A stretch of 64,000 nt of DNA from an uncultured Opitutaceae bacterium. GTDB lineage: Bacteria; Verrucomicrobiota; Verrucomicrobiia; Opitutales; Opitutaceae. The DNA lies in assembly GCA_903890485.1 (NCBI GenBank), contig CAITBM010000021.1, positions 1 through 64,000 of the forward strand, in the 5' to 3' direction. Positions 52,271 through 63,119 of the stretch are shown here, piece after piece. The position numbers were made by a program, and so were the translations under genes. Below the pieces are notes generated by a model. That model ran no database searches, was not told where the DNA came from, and worked only from the letters and a program-made list of their open reading frames with translations. Positions within the stretch are counted from its first letter, which is position 1, and each line of letters opens with the position of its first letter.

Positions 52271-53080
52271 CTAGCGCTTTTTGGCCCCTGCCGCCAAACG
52301 GTCGAATCTCCAGCGTAGCAGGGGGGCAATCAGGCTGTGCAACCAGGACAAGGCCCAAAGTTGGAACCCCGGCGCCACTTCAAATCGCCGGGCCCGAACT
52401 CCATCGAGGGTAGCCTTCGCCACATCGTCGGCCGTCCACAGGCCCCCTTCAGCTGTGATCGCCTTCGTCTCCAAGGGCTTGGTGAGGTTCTCGTCGGCCA
52501 GTTGGGGCGTGTCGGTATCCGGGGGATAAACGAGCGTTACCGCCACGCCCGTCCCCGCGAGTTCGCCCCGAAGCGATTCCGCTAGCCCCCGGACTGCAAA
52601 CTTGGAAGGAGAATAGGCGGTATAGCCAAACAGGCCTACCAGGCCCGCGCCCGAACTGATCATCACGATCGAGCCGCGTCCGCGCCCCACCATTCCGGGA
52701 GTAACCGCCTTGACGCAATAAAGCGTGCCGAAGTAATTCACGGCCATCGTCCGCTCGTGCACTTCGATGGGCAGTTCGCCGAAGTACCCCGGTCTCGCGA
52801 TACCCGCCGACGTGATCAATATATCGATTGGACCGTTCGCCTTCTCCGCCGCCCCAAATGAATCCCCCACGTCCGCCTGCTTCGTCACGTCGCACGGGAT
52901 CAAAGCCACGTTGGCCCCGGGCACCTTTTCCAGAAGCACATTCTTGGCCGCTTCCAGTTTCCTCGGGTCCCTAGCCAAGAGGCTTAGCTTCGCACCCTCG
53001 CTCGCCAACTGGAGGGCGAGCGCCAGCCCAATGCCACTCGAACCGCCGGTGATGAGCACGTGCTGGCCACGGAAGCTCAT
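52271..53080 (-). CDS. Short-chain dehydrogenase resembling 3-ketodihydrosphingosine reductase
   Basis: 269 residues. The Rossmann motif TGGSSGIGLALALQLASEGA and ARDPRKLEAAK open the protein, the catalytic set is SSGAG and AYSPSKFA (Tyr and Lys), and the segment YPPDTDTPQLADENLTKPLE closely follows the KDSR signature of eukaryotic 3-ketosphinganine reductases. This suggests reduction of a 3-keto sphingoid base or a similar beta-keto lipid with NADPH. A hydrophobic patch near residue 235 (LWALSWLHSLIAPLL) could sit on the membrane. No serine palmitoyltransferase is nearby in this window, so sphingolipid synthesis stays an inference. Confidence 0.75.
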   Translation of the reverse strand: MSFRGQHVLITGGSSGIGLALALQLASEGAKLSLLARDPRKLEAAKNVLLEKVPGANVALIPCDVTKQADVGDSFGAAEKANGPIDILITSAGIARPGYFGELPIEVHERTMAVNYFGTLYCVKAVTPGMVGRGRGSIVMISSGAGLVGLFGYTAYSPSKFAVRGLAESLRGELAGTGVAVTLVYPPDTDTPQLADENLTKPLETKAITAEGGLWTADDVAKATLDGVRARRFEVAPGFQLWALSWLHSLIAPLLRWRFDRLAAGAKKR

Positions 53081-53197
53081 TCAAGATTGGAGTTGGCGCC
53101 TGGCGGGTGCATCTGGGGTCAATCCCTAGGGGAAACAAATTTGGGAGGGGCGTCAAATTCGCTTACCGGACCCTCGAATCCCGCCTGCAGAATCAGC

Positions 53198-54262
53198 TTA
53201 TGGGGCGGCCAATGATCCGGCCTGCAGTTGTCCCAGCTTTTCCAGCAACCGGATGTAGACGGCCTGCCCACGCTCATAGTCCGCCAGTCTAAAAAATTCG
53301 TTGGGACTGTGCGCCCTTTCGTCGGATTGGCCGAATCCGACCATGAATGTGTACGCCTTTAGCTCCTGAAGGAACATGTCCGTAATCGGCAGGCTTCCGC
53401 CGACGCGGGCGAGGTAGGGCGCCCGAGCGTACGATTCTTCCAGGACCTCCGCGAGCACCTTGACGCCGGGATGACCCGGCGGGATCTGGTAGGGCCTTGC
53501 CTTGAGACCGGTGCGGACCACGGCAACGCGGGCCCCGGCCGGGCTGTGGCTCTTGAAATGGGCTTCCAGCCGATCGACCACCTCCTCCGGGTCTTGATCG
53601 GCGACAAGTCGGCACGTGATTTTGGCGTGCGCCTTGGCAGGGATGACCGTCTTCACGCCGTCTCCCTGGTAGCCTCCCCAGATTCCATTGATCTCCAGGG
53701 TGGGGCGCGCCCACGCACGCTCATGGGTGGAGTAGCCCGGCTCGCCAACGAGGGCGTCGATCCCGATCTCCGCCTTATACGCATCCGCGTCGAAGGGGAC
53801 CGCATTGATAGCGCGCCTTGCGTCGGCGGAAAGCGGGGCGACCGTATCAAAGAACCCTTTGACCAAGATGCGCCCATCGCGGTCCCTCAGCGTGGAAAGC
53901 AACTCCACCAGGGCATGAACGGCGTTTGGCACCGCACCGCCGAAGAGCCCGGAATGCAGGTCCATCGCCGCAGTCTCCAGATCGACCTGGATGGCGCAGG
54001 CACCCTTGACCGCCATCCAGATGGCAGGCTGGTCAACAGCCCATTGAAAGGCGTCAGGGGTAATTTCAGGGAAGTCGGGACAGCTCCCTGCAAGAGCTTT
54101 GAAAGCTTTCAGATGACGAGCAGAAGATTTCACTTCGGATACGACGAATCCGGAAGCAGTCTTCGAAAGCCTCACCGTACTCGATTTCACCCAGAAGTCC
54201 TTCGGTAACCGAATTGCCTGGAACCCTCCCGAATTGATGACCTTGGCGGTGGCGGCTCTCAC
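53198..54262 (-). CDS. Chimera: VapB-type antitoxin N-terminus joined to a truncated M20 peptidase
   Basis: 354 residues from GTG 54262. Residues 1-70 look like a VapB/AbrB antitoxin (AKVINSGGFQAIRLPKDFWV, then a DFPEITPD tail). From about residue 75 the sequence is the second half of an M20 dipeptidase: KGACAIQVDLETAAMDLHSG and FGGAVPNAVHALVELLS of the dimerisation domain, RVGGSLPITDMFLQEL, and DERAHSPNEFF with the last metal-binding His. The first 190 or so residues of M20, with the other metal ligands and catalytic Glu, are missing, so peptidase activity is unlikely. It follows the toxin gene on the same strand by 27 bases. The junction is near 54,050. Confidence 0.7.
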   Translation of the reverse strand: MRAATAKVINSGGFQAIRLPKDFWVKSSTVRLSKTASGFVVSEVKSSARHLKAFKALAGSCPDFPEITPDAFQWAVDQPAIWMAVKGACAIQVDLETAAMDLHSGLFGGAVPNAVHALVELLSTLRDRDGRILVKGFFDTVAPLSADARRAINAVPFDADAYKAEIGIDALVGEPGYSTHERAWARPTLEINGIWGGYQGDGVKTVIPAKAHAKITCRLVADQDPEEVVDRLEAHFKSHSPAGARVAVVRTGLKARPYQIPPGHPGVKVLAEVLEESYARAPYLARVGGSLPITDMFLQELKAYTFMVGFGQSDERAHSPNEFFRLADYERGQAVYIRLLEKLGQLQAGSLAAP

Positions 54263-54289
54263 TGCATTGCGTCTTAAGATGCGAGAACG

Positions 54290-54628
54290 CTAACCCAAGC
54301 CGAGATATCCACGAACGGTACGCTGGATTAGCTGGCGCCTATTTATCGTCACGGAACCCGTTGAACGGAGAACCGAAACCTTCTTAGCGACGTATACGAG
54401 TGAACAGTCGATCAGGGTCGGGAACTCTAGCCCATCTGCACCATCAAGGATCACCTGGTGGTTTCGTGCGCTTTCGCCCGGCTGCTTCTTGGTCCCCGTC
54501 ACAACATTGAACCGATGCTGCCTGCCATCAGCCATTGTGTCATCGGACGATAGGACTACCGCAGGGTGTCCGACGGGATCCTTTTCATCGGTGCGGAGGA
54601 ACACGATGTCCCAACGATGGTGGTTCAT
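54290..54628 (-). CDS. MazF/PemK-type endoribonuclease toxin
   Basis: 112 residues, standard MazF size. WDIVFLRTDEKDPVGHPAVV is the family opening (G-D-I-V with a PxVV turn), followed by strand-rich sequence and NVVTGTKKQPG and LIDCSLVYVAKKVSVL, matching the region that holds the active-site residues in this SH3-like barrel. It probably cleaves mRNA when freed from its antitoxin. The start overlaps the antitoxin stop by 4 bases. The identity of the cleavage site and activity cannot be read from sequence. Confidence 0.75.
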   Translation of the reverse strand: MNHHRWDIVFLRTDEKDPVGHPAVVLSSDDTMADGRQHRFNVVTGTKKQPGESARNHQVILDGADGLEFPTLIDCSLVYVAKKVSVLRSTGSVTINRRQLIQRTVRGYLGLG

Positions 54629-54843
54629 AGGGACTCGCCGAACGTGTTATGCAGCTCGAGTTCGCGCGGGAGGAGGTCCAGACTTCCGGCAGGAAATGCA
54701 GCCACCTCTTCGGGAAGCTCATAAGGTGCGATCTGAATGAAGCCGTTCGGAACACGAACGATGACAGGCTTTTTGGAGCGGACAACATTGCGTGCAATCC
54801 CACTGAACGTAGCCTTGGCCTTAGACACGGTGAGCATCTTCAT
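54625..54843 (-). CDS. Phd/YefM-like antitoxin of the MazF-type toxin
   Basis: 72 residues. The N-terminus MKMLTVSKAKATFSGIARNV is the usual Phd/YefM start (T-V-S-x-A-x-x-x-F), followed by KKPVIVRVPNGFIQIAPYEL. The C-terminal half is Leu/Glu/Pro-rich and would wrap around the toxin. It is the upstream member, overlapping the toxin gene by ATGA, which gives the antitoxin-first order typical of such pairs. The palindromic operator directly upstream supports autoregulation. Pairing a Phd-like antitoxin with a MazF-like toxin is not the most common combination. Confidence 0.72.
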   Translation of the reverse strand: MKMLTVSKAKATFSGIARNVVRSKKPVIVRVPNGFIQIAPYELPEEVAAFPAGSLDLLPRELELHNTFGESL

Positions 54844-54859
54844 GAAAGTAGTTCAAAGC

Positions 54860-54892
54860 ATGACCTGAAATAGGTCAAGTGAATGACCTGAA
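54860..54892. promoter_or_regulatory. Operator of the toxin-antitoxin operon
   Basis: TGACCT-5-AGGTCA (54861-54877) is a perfect inverted repeat, and ATGACCTGAA recurs as a direct repeat at 54860 and 54883 (23-base step), giving three half-sites 17 bases upstream of the antitoxin ATG. On the - strand a TTGACC lies inside it and may be the -35 element, so a bound complex would block the promoter. This is the layout of antitoxin-autoregulated operons. Confidence 0.7.
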
Positions 54893-55245
54893 GTGGTTGG
54901 CACCACGCCGAAGCCTTTTGCAGATCAAAACGACACGGTTCGGTTGCCCGATCGGGGTGAATTCTGTTTCGCGTTTGTTTCGTATCACGGCTCAAATATT
55001 GACCGCCAGATCCCAAATACCCCAGGAGAGGCAAGGCGGCTAATCGCTTATTTGGTAGGAGGATAGAACACTCTAAGGTCTATCGAGCAAACAAACTTAT
55101 CCAACGACGGGCCTATGGCTTCCGTTCGTTTAACAATTACCGCCTGCGTGTCATCGCTCAGTGCGGCTAACCCAACATCAACCATCAACCCATCCCATCC
55201 GCGCACGTGTCCCCAATCTTTGAACTAGACCCGATGCTTGCAAAA
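54893..55245. other. Intergenic, nothing seen
   Basis: About 350 bases between the toxin-antitoxin operator and the tRNA gene. No gene, hairpin with T run, or repeat was recognised. Confidence 0.4.
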
Positions 55246-55321
55246 TGGTGGACCCGATCAGGTTCGAACTGACGACCTCCTCAATGCCATTGAGGCGCTC
55301 TTCCAACTGAGCTACGAGCCC
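55246..55321 (-). tRNA. tRNA-Ala (anticodon GGC)
   Basis: A 76-base cloverleaf on the - strand, 5' end at 55321: acceptor GGGCTCG, D arm GCTCAGTTGGAAGAGC, anticodon stem CCTCA/TGAGG with loop ATGGCAT (anticodon GGC), T arm with GTTCGAA and an encoded CCA at the 3' end (55246-55248). All four stems pair. GGC reads GCC and GCT alanine codons, as expected for a GC-rich genome. Confidence 0.95.
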
Positions 55322-55409
55322 ATTCGCGTATGCGAGAAGGGAAAAAATTGGTTTTTCTAGGCGGAACGCAAGGAGTTTTTGCTGGAGACCCTCGGCGAAG
55401 GCATAGGAG

Positions 55410-56177
55410 TCAGCCATTTAGGACCGGCGGCTCGCCAGCCGGGGGTGGCGGCGGTGGCTCGGTCATCACTTGCTTCCAGTATGCTTCCTCGGCTTCGCGG
55501 CGCTTCACCGAGCGGTATTCAGCCTCCCCGGCCATGAAGATGAACACGAATATCGCCGCAACAAAGTACTGGCCCAGGTAGAGGGCGATCAGGACGCCGG
55601 GCACCGTGACGACCTTGGCGATGGTGGCCGCCCAATAGGTCGCCTTGAGGTAAGGGAGGCGAAGCGCCAGGAGTGCCCTGAGTATCCGGCCCCCGTCCAT
55701 GGGGAAAGCGGGGATCAGGTTAAAGAAACCCATCGCGAGGTTCCACCTTAGGACCGTGCGGCCGAGATCCGCCAGGGAAACCGAAGCCGAGTCCAGGTCC
55801 CAGCCCGAGGGAAAGTCCACAACGAACCAAAGGATCCCGGCAATCACGAAGTTCACGGCCGGGCCGGCGACCGTGATCAGGAGCTCCTGGCTGGGCTTCC
55901 TGGGGATCTGGTCGAATTCTGCCATGCCCCCGATCGGCATGAGGAGGATACGCCGCACATGGACGCCGAACTGCATGGCGGTGAGGGAATGGCCGAGCTC
56001 GTGGAGCACCACGCAGGTGAAGAAGGCCAGGAAGGTCCCCGCGCTCCAGAGGAGCCCGGGCATCCCGTCGGCCAGCCACCCCTCGTTGCAGACATAGGCA
56101 AGCAGCAGCAGGAAGCTGAAATGCAGGGAAATTCTGATCCCCCGAATGCGGAACAAGTTGATTGACCATCCAAGCAT
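55410..56177 (-). CDS. Site-2 protease family (M50) intramembrane metalloprotease
   Basis: 255 residues from ATG 56177, a short M50 protease without CBS or PDZ domains. The zinc site is VVLHELGHSLT (His59, Glu60, His63) with a third ligand in FFNLIPAFPMDGGRILRAL near residue 180. Six hydrophobic segments fit the family core. Such proteins cut membrane-bound regulators inside the membrane. The tail is Pro-rich (EPPPPPPAGEPP). It is divergent from the NtrC-type gene, 43 bases apart; the longer frame upstream overlaps that gene and was rejected. Confidence 0.87.
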   Translation of the reverse strand: MLGWSINLFRIRGIRISLHFSFLLLLAYVCNEGWLADGMPGLLWSAGTFLAFFTCVVLHELGHSLTAMQFGVHVRRILLMPIGGMAEFDQIPRKPSQELLITVAGPAVNFVIAGILWFVVDFPSGWDLDSASVSLADLGRTVLRWNLAMGFFNLIPAFPMDGGRILRALLALRLPYLKATYWAATIAKVVTVPGVLIALYLGQYFVAAIFVFIFMAGEAEYRSVKRREAEEAYWKQVMTEPPPPPPAGEPPVLNG

Positions 56178-56220
56178 GCTATCTAATGAACCCCGAATGC
56201 CCGGAATCGCGAGCTGAACC

Positions 56221-57614
<1,394 letters not shown>

Positions 57615-57642
<28 letters not shown>

Positions 57643-58607
57643 GACTTGTGCCACGCCCAGGCCGTGGCGACGATCGAGTCGATGTCCGGGAACTTGACTT
57701 GCCATCCGAGCTCGCGCTTGGCCTTTGACGAGTCGGCATAGAGGGCCGGGGGGTCGCCCGGCCGGCGGGGTTTCTCGACCACCTTGACGGCCTTGCCTGT
57801 TGCCTTCTCAACCGCGCGAATCACCTCGCGGTTGGAGGACGGGGTTCCGGTTCCCAAGTTGTAGAAGTGGGCGGCTCCAGGTTCGGAGAGCTTGTCGAAC
57901 ACGGCGATGTGGGCGCGGCTCAGGTCGTCGACGTGGACATAGTCCCTGAGGCACGTGCCGTCGGGGGTGGGGTAGTCGGTGCCGTAAAGCTCGAGCACCG
58001 GGCGTTTTCCGATGGCCACGTCGATGGCGACCGGGATCAGGTGCGTCTCGGGGTCGTGGTCCTCGCCGATCGAGGCGTCCTCGGAGGCGCCCGCGGCGTT
58101 GAAGTAGCGGAAGACGGCGAAGGAGATCTTTCCGACGCGGGCCAGGGCCCGGAGCGCGAGCTCGATGTCGAGCTTCGTCTGGCCGTAGGGGTTTATGGGC
58201 GCCTGGGGAAGGGTCTCGTCCATTGGGAGGCGCTCGGGTATCCCAAACGTGGCGCACGTCGAGGAGAAGACAAACTTGGTGACCTTGGCGCCAAGCATCG
58301 CGTGGAGCAGATGGATCGTGGCCGCGGAGTTGTTCAGGTAGTACTTCAGGGGATCGGTGACCGATTCTCCGACATAGCAGAACGCCGCGAAATGCATCAC
58401 GACCTCGATCTTCTCCTTTATCAGGATGTCGGTGACGAAGGCCTCATCCCCCAGGTCACCCACGTAGGTGGCCGTACCTGGGGCGACGCTCGTGCGGTGA
58501 CCGTAGACCAGGCTGTCGAGGACGACCGGCCTGTGACCGGCAGCCGAAAGCTGCCTGACGCAATGACTTCCGATATAACCGGCGCCGCCGACGACAAGAA
58601 CGTTCAT
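57615..58607 (-). CDS. galE: UDP-glucose 4-epimerase
   Basis: 330 residues from ATG 58607, the start that puts [20 protein letters not shown] at the N-terminus; a longer upstream frame is antisense to the ketosynthase gene and is rejected. The NAD-binding GGAGYIGSH motif, the catalytic SSTCATFG Ser/Thr and PYGQTK Tyr-Lys, and the later [12 protein letters not shown] and [20 protein letters not shown] mark GalE. It interconverts UDP-glucose and UDP-galactose in the cytosol. The ending KSHPAGF matches other GalE proteins. Confidence 0.93.
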
Positions 58608-58670
58608 GGAGAGGAACCTTTTATTGCGTTCCCGCGGTTGTTGGCTAGCGATTTCCATCTTACAGAGCCC

Positions 58671-59909
58671 ATGAATCTTCCGCGAATCGTCATCACAGGC
58701 GTCGGCCTGACGGCCCCAAACGGCAACTCCCTCGCGGAATTCCGTAAAAACCTGCTCTCGGGCGTGGCCGGGATCGAGTGGATGGAGGTTCGGTACATGG
58801 GGCGCCTCCTGGCAGGTGTCTGCCACTACGATCCCCTGAAATACCAGACGAAGAAGGAGGTCCGGGTGGGGACGCGTGCGGGAAGCATCAGCATCTGGTG
58901 CGCACGGGAGGCGGTCGCGGACAGTGGATTGGTGTTGGAGAACCTGCCTAAGGACCGGATAGGCATCTACATCGGCTGCACCGAGCACGGGAACGTGGAG
59001 ACCGAGAACGAGATCTTCGCTATTTCCAAGTTCGGGTACGACACGAAGTATTGGTCGCACTATCACAACCCCCGCACGGTCGCGAACAACCCGGCGGGCG
59101 AGGCCTCGCTTAACCTAGGCGTAACCGGTCCGGCTTACACGATCGGGGCAGCCTGCGCCGCGGGCAACCTGGGCCTGATCCACGCGACGCAGATGCTCAG
59201 GCTGGGCGAAGTGGACCAGGCTATCTGCGGGGGCATCAGCGAGAGCATCCGCACCTTCGGGATCTTTGCCGGCTTCAAGTCCCAGGGAGCCCTGGCGACC
59301 CACGAGGACCCCTCGAAGGCCTCTCGGCCGTTCGACAAGGCCCGCAACGGCATCGTGGTATCGGAGGGCGGCTGCCTGTACACGCTGGAGCGCCTTGAGG
59401 ACGCCCTGGCACGGGGGGCGAAAATCTATGCCGAGATCGCCGGCTACGGGGTCAACAGCGACGCGAGCGACTACGTGCTCCCGAACCCGGTGAGGCAGGC
59501 CGAATGCGTGCGGAAGTCGATTGCCAACGCCGGTCTCACCCCAAAGGACATCCACATCGTGAACACCCACGCGACGGCAACCCCGCTCGGGGATATCCAG
59601 GAGTGCGAGGCCATAAGGGCCGTCTTCGGGGAAGGGTGCCCCGACACGCACATCAACAACACGAAGAGCTTCATCGGGCACTGCATGGGCGCCGCAGGAG
59701 CCCTCGAATTGGCGGGCAACCTCCCTTCATTTGACGACCTGGTCGTCCACCCGACGATCAACGTCGACGACCTGGACCCGGCGTGCGCCCTGCCGGGCCT
59801 GGTCCTCAACAAGCCCGTCAGGGCCTCCAAGGTGGACACCATCCTCAATAACTCGTTTGGCATGCTGGGGATAAATTCCACGTTGATTGTGAAGCGATTC
59901 GTGGCATAA
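58671..59909 (+). CDS. Beta-ketoacyl-ACP synthase (FabF-like)
   Basis: 412 residues from ATG 58671; upstream in-frame sequence is antisense to galE. The thiolase fold has the catalytic triad Cys162 (IGAACAAGN), His300 (NTHATATPLGD) and His337 (SFIGHCMGAAG). The nucleophile context differs from housekeeping FabF (TACAT/SACAT) and hints at a specialised substrate. The last three residues before the stop (RFVA) are normal. It heads a run of six tightly spaced genes: ACP, two FAD oxidoreductases, a dehydratase and FabI. Confidence 0.88.
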   Translation: MNLPRIVITGVGLTAPNGNSLAEFRKNLLSGVAGIEWMEVRYMGRLLAGVCHYDPLKYQTKKEVRVGTRAGSISIWCAREAVADSGLVLENLPKDRIGIYIGCTEHGNVETENEIFAISKFGYDTKYWSHYHNPRTVANNPAGEASLNLGVTGPAYTIGAACAAGNLGLIHATQMLRLGEVDQAICGGISESIRTFGIFAGFKSQGALATHEDPSKASRPFDKARNGIVVSEGGCLYTLERLEDALARGAKIYAEIAGYGVNSDASDYVLPNPVRQAECVRKSIANAGLTPKDIHIVNTHATATPLGDIQECEAIRAVFGEGCPDTHINNTKSFIGHCMGAAGALELAGNLPSFDDLVVHPTINVDDLDPACALPGLVLNKPVRASKVDTILNNSFGMLGINSTLIVKRFVA

Positions 59910-59929
59910 GGTGTCCCGCTGACCTACAC

Positions 59930-60193
59930 ATGACCAACGACGAATGTAAAAAGGTGGTTCTCGACATCATTTCCGACATCGCGCCTGACGAGGACCTCTC
60001 CAACGTGAAGCCGGACGTGCGCCTGCGCGACCAGCTCCAGCTCGATAGCATGGACTTCCTCGATATCGTAATGGAGCTGCGCAAGCGCCACGGCATCGAG
60101 GTTCCCGAGGCCGATTACATTCAGTTGGCGTCCCTGGACAGCTGCGCCCTCTACCTGGTGCCCAAGTTCAACGCGCTCGCCGCGAAGAGTTGA
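59930..60193 (+). CDS. Acyl carrier protein
   Basis: 87 residues. The phosphopantetheine attachment motif is LDSMDFLD with Ser40. The acidic helix 2 region and Ile/Leu heptads are typical of an ACP, and it is 20 bases after the ketosynthase and overlaps the next gene as TTGA. It is longer than AcpP by about ten residues and its N-terminus is more acidic. It probably serves the neighbouring ketosynthase and not the whole-cell fatty acid synthesis. Confidence 0.9.
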   Translation: MTNDECKKVVLDIISDIAPDEDLSNVKPDVRLRDQLQLDSMDFLDIVMELRKRHGIEVPEADYIQLASLDSCALYLVPKFNALAAKS

Positions 60194-61617
60194 ATTCGGG
60201 TTCGCACTACGACGTAGCCATCATCGGTGCCGGACTCTCCGGCCTCGCAGCCGGAATAAGGCTGGCTCACTTTGGCAAGCGTGTCTGCATTTTCGAGCGG
60301 CACAACGCAGTTGGGGGCCTGAACAGCTTCTATAGCATCGGGGGCCGGAAATTCGACGTGGGGCTCCACGCGGTGACCAATTTTGTGCCTGAGGGCATAA
60401 AAGGCACGCCCCTCGGCAAGATCCTCCGCCAGTTGCGGATTGAGCGCAGCGAGTTCGCGCTCTGCCCCCAGGTCGGATCCCGGGTGGCCTTTGGCCCCAA
60501 CGGCGAGCATGAGCTCAAGTTCTCCAACGACTTTGCGCTCCTCGAGTCCGAGGTGGCGGCGCGCTTCCCCAGGCAGATCGACGGGTTCCGGTGGATAGCG
60601 GCCCATATCCGCACAATGCCCCTGTCGGGCGGCGAGGCCGGCTCCTCCGCACGCGCCTTCATTCGCCGCGTTATCGATGATCCGCTCCTGGAGGACATGA
60701 TCCTTTGCCCGCTCATGTTCTACGGAAGCGCGCGGGAGGACGACATGGACTTCGGCCAGTTCTCCATCATGTTCCGTGCCCTCTACCTGGAGGGGTTTGC
60801 GAGGCCGTTTGAGGGCGTCAGGGTCATGATGCGGGTCCTCCTGGACAAGTACCGGGAGGCCGGCGGAGAGCGCCGGATGAAGTGCGGGGTGAGGAGCATC
60901 GTTGCCCGCGAGGGACGGGCCACGGCGCTCATCCTCGATTCCGGCGAGGAGATCCAGGCCACCCACGTCCTGTCCTCCATCGGCTCCGCCGAGACGCTCT
61001 CCCTGATGGGGGGACCCCCGAAGGCCGGGCGGACCCTGGGCTACGTGGAGACCATTTCCGTCCTCTCCGAGCCTCCGTCCGCACTGGGCTGGGGGAATGA
61101 CACCATCGTCTTTTTCAATGACTCGGAGCGATTCACCTACCGTGATCCCCTTTCCCCGGCCGACCTGAGGAGCGGGATCATCTGCTTTCCCAACAATTTC
61201 AGGTATGGGGAGGGCAGGGAGCTTTCGGAGGGATTCTTCAGGGTCACTTGCCTGGCCAACTACGAGGAGTGGGCGAACCTGTCGCCGGAAGCCTACCGGG
61301 AGCAAAAGGAGAGCCTCTTCCCCCGGATCCAGCTGGCGGCGATGCGGTTTTTGCCCAGGCTCGCCTCACCCGACCTTTTGGCGCGCTCCACGGTGGCGAC
61401 CGACATGTTCACGCCGACCACGGTCGAGAAGTTCACGGGGCACTTCAGGGGCGCGATCTACGGGGCCGCCGACAAGCGGCCCGACGGGAGGACCCCCCTT
61501 TCAAACGTCTTTATCTGCGGCACGGACCAGGGAATGCTCGGCATCGTGGGAGCGATGTTGAGCGGGATCTCGATGGCCAACCAGCATGTGCTAAAGGCCC
61601 CCGCAGGAGCATCCTAG
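60190..61617 (+). CDS. FAD-dependent oxidoreductase, CrtI/phytoene-desaturase-like (first)
   Basis: 475 residues from TTG 60190 (overlap with the ACP stop). The FAD-binding dinucleotide fold is [21 protein letters not shown] followed by [12 protein letters not shown]. The C-terminal FAD-contact segment with [21 protein letters not shown] ends the protein, as in CrtI/CrtISO desaturases and isomerases. The middle is a large substrate domain with few Cys residues. Because it is encoded between an ACP and FabZ-like genes, the substrate is probably an acyl chain bound to ACP. A role in isomerisation or desaturation is inferred. Confidence 0.83.
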   Translation: MNSGSHYDVAIIGAGLSGLAAGIRLAHFGKRVCIFERHNAVGGLNSFYSIGGRKFDVGLHAVTNFVPEGIKGTPLGKILRQLRIERSEFALCPQVGSRVAFGPNGEHELKFSNDFALLESEVAARFPRQIDGFRWIAAHIRTMPLSGGEAGSSARAFIRRVIDDPLLEDMILCPLMFYGSAREDDMDFGQFSIMFRALYLEGFARPFEGVRVMMRVLLDKYREAGGERRMKCGVRSIVAREGRATALILDSGEEIQATHVLSSIGSAETLSLMGGPPKAGRTLGYVETISVLSEPPSALGWGNDTIVFFNDSERFTYRDPLSPADLRSGIICFPNNFRYGEGRELSEGFFRVTCLANYEEWANLSPEAYREQKESLFPRIQLAAMRFLPRLASPDLLARSTVATDMFTPTTVEKFTGHFRGAIYGAADKRPDGRTPLSNVFICGTDQGMLGIVGAMLSGISMANQHVLKAPAGAS

Positions 61618-61673
61618 GCGCCCCCCGAAACCAGTTGCCCAACGCCCGGGCCCTCCTTCAGCATCCCACCTCC

Positions 61674-63119
61674 ATGGCTTATGACTGGCTCAAGGGAGTG
61701 GCCGACGAGTATGACGTGATCGTCATAGGAAGCGGCCTGGGCGGCCTCACGGGCGCCAACGTCCTCGCGAAGGCGGGCCACCGCGTCCTCTTGCTTGAGC
61801 ACCACTACCAGTACGGGGGCCTGGCGACCTGGTTCACGCGCAAGGGCGGCCACATCTTCGACATCTCGCTCCACGGCTTTCCCGTTGGGATGATCAAGTC
61901 GTGCCGCAAGTACTGGACCAAGGAGATCGCAGAATCGATCGTCCAGCTTAAGGACATCCGCTTCGTGAACCCGGAAATGGACGTCTGGACGACCTTCACC
62001 CGGGAGGACTACACCCGCGTCCTCGTGGAGCAGCTCGGGCTCGACCGCGGGCTCGTGGAGCGCTTCTACGATTACCTGCGGAGCATGAACTTCTACGACA
62101 ACAATCCCGAGACGACGGGCGAGATGCTCGAGCGGTTCTTCCCGGGGAGAAGTGACGTGAAGCGCCTCTTGATGGAGCCGATCGCCTACGCCAACGGTTC
62201 CACGCTCGACGACCCCGCGATCACCTACGGGATCGTCTTCTCGAACTTCATGGGCTCGGGTGTCTTCACCTTCCGCGGGGGATCCGACCTCCTGATCGAG
62301 AAGATGACCGACGAGCTCAGGAAGAACGGGGTTGAGCTCAGGAAGCGGGTCCTGGTGGAAAAGGTCCTCGTCGAGGACCGGGGGGGAAGCAAGGTTGCGT
62401 GCGGGATCGTCGCCAACGACGGCAGGGTGATCCGCGCCAAGGCCGTTCTCTCGAACGCCAACATAAAGAACACGATCTTCAGGATGGCGGGAGCCGAGAA
62501 CTTCTCCCCGGAATACGCCGCCGCGGCCCAGGCCGTGCGCATCAACTCAAGCTCGTGCCAGGTCTACCTCGGCATCCGAAAGGGAGAGAAGATCCCGCAC
62601 ATCGGCGACCTCGTGTTCACCTCGGCGAGCCCGACCTTCAGCAGCTCTGAGCTCACGGACCTGCACACGACCAGCCGCACGTTCTCGGTTTACTACCCCG
62701 ACACGCGGCCGGGATCGGACCGCTACACCGTGGTCGCTTCGATCAACGGGCTTTACTCGGACTGGAGGGCTCTCACGGAGGAGCAGTACGAGAGGGAGAA
62801 GGAGCGCCTTGTGGAGGAGGCCATTGTGGCGCTTGAGAAATTTGTGCCCGGAGTGCGAGGCCTGATCGACTGGAAGGAGGCGGCGACCCCCCGCACCATC
62901 GAGCGCTACACGACGCACTTTGGCGGCACCTCGTTCGGCACCAAGTTCGAGGGCCTAAAGGTGTCGATGGACCTTCCGGACCAATTGCCCGGCCTCTACC
63001 ACGCCGGCTCGGTGGGCATCATCATGTCCGGGTGGCTTGGGACCATAAACTACGGGGTGATCGTCGCCAACAAGGTCGACCGCTACGTCTGCGCCCAAAG
63101 GCAGGGGAGGGCCGCATGA
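61674..63119 (+). CDS. FAD-dependent oxidoreductase, CrtI/phytoene-desaturase-like (second)
   Basis: 481 residues from ATG 61674, with the dinucleotide fold [20 protein letters not shown] and [13 protein letters not shown] near residue 12, and the C-terminal [19 protein letters not shown] segment. It is paralogous in fold to the preceding gene but not a simple duplicate; both N-terminal fold motifs differ. Charged middle sections ([20 protein letters not shown]) are typical of the family. It overlaps the next gene by 4 bases. The 56 bases before it hold no gene. Two different CrtI-like enzymes in one unit suggest two desaturation or isomerisation steps. Confidence 0.84.
   Translation: MAYDWLKGVADEYDVIVIGSGLGGLTGANVLAKAGHRVLLLEHHYQYGGLATWFTRKGGHIFDISLHGFPVGMIKSCRKYWTKEIAESIVQLKDIRFVNPEMDVWTTFTREDYTRVLVEQLGLDRGLVERFYDYLRSMNFYDNNPETTGEMLERFFPGRSDVKRLLMEPIAYANGSTLDDPAITYGIVFSNFMGSGVFTFRGGSDLLIEKMTDELRKNGVELRKRVLVEKVLVEDRGGSKVACGIVANDGRVIRAKAVLSNANIKNTIFRMAGAENFSPEYAAAAQAVRINSSSCQVYLGIRKGEKIPHIGDLVFTSASPTFSSSELTDLHTTSRTFSVYYPDTRPGSDRYTVVASINGLYSDWRALTEEQYEREKERLVEEAIVALEKFVPGVRGLIDWKEAATPRTIERYTTHFGGTSFGTKFEGLKVSMDLPDQLPGLYHAGSVGIIMSGWLGTINYGVIVANKVDRYVCAQRQGRAA

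Noticed and set aside
55178-55417. 79-residue reading frame containing LVAQLEERLNGIEEVVSSN
   Set aside because: This is the translation of the tRNA-Ala gene on the same strand, a well-known false protein.
60151-61305. 384-residue open frame on the - strand
   Set aside because: Antisense to the first CrtI-like gene, with low-complexity composition; a shadow.
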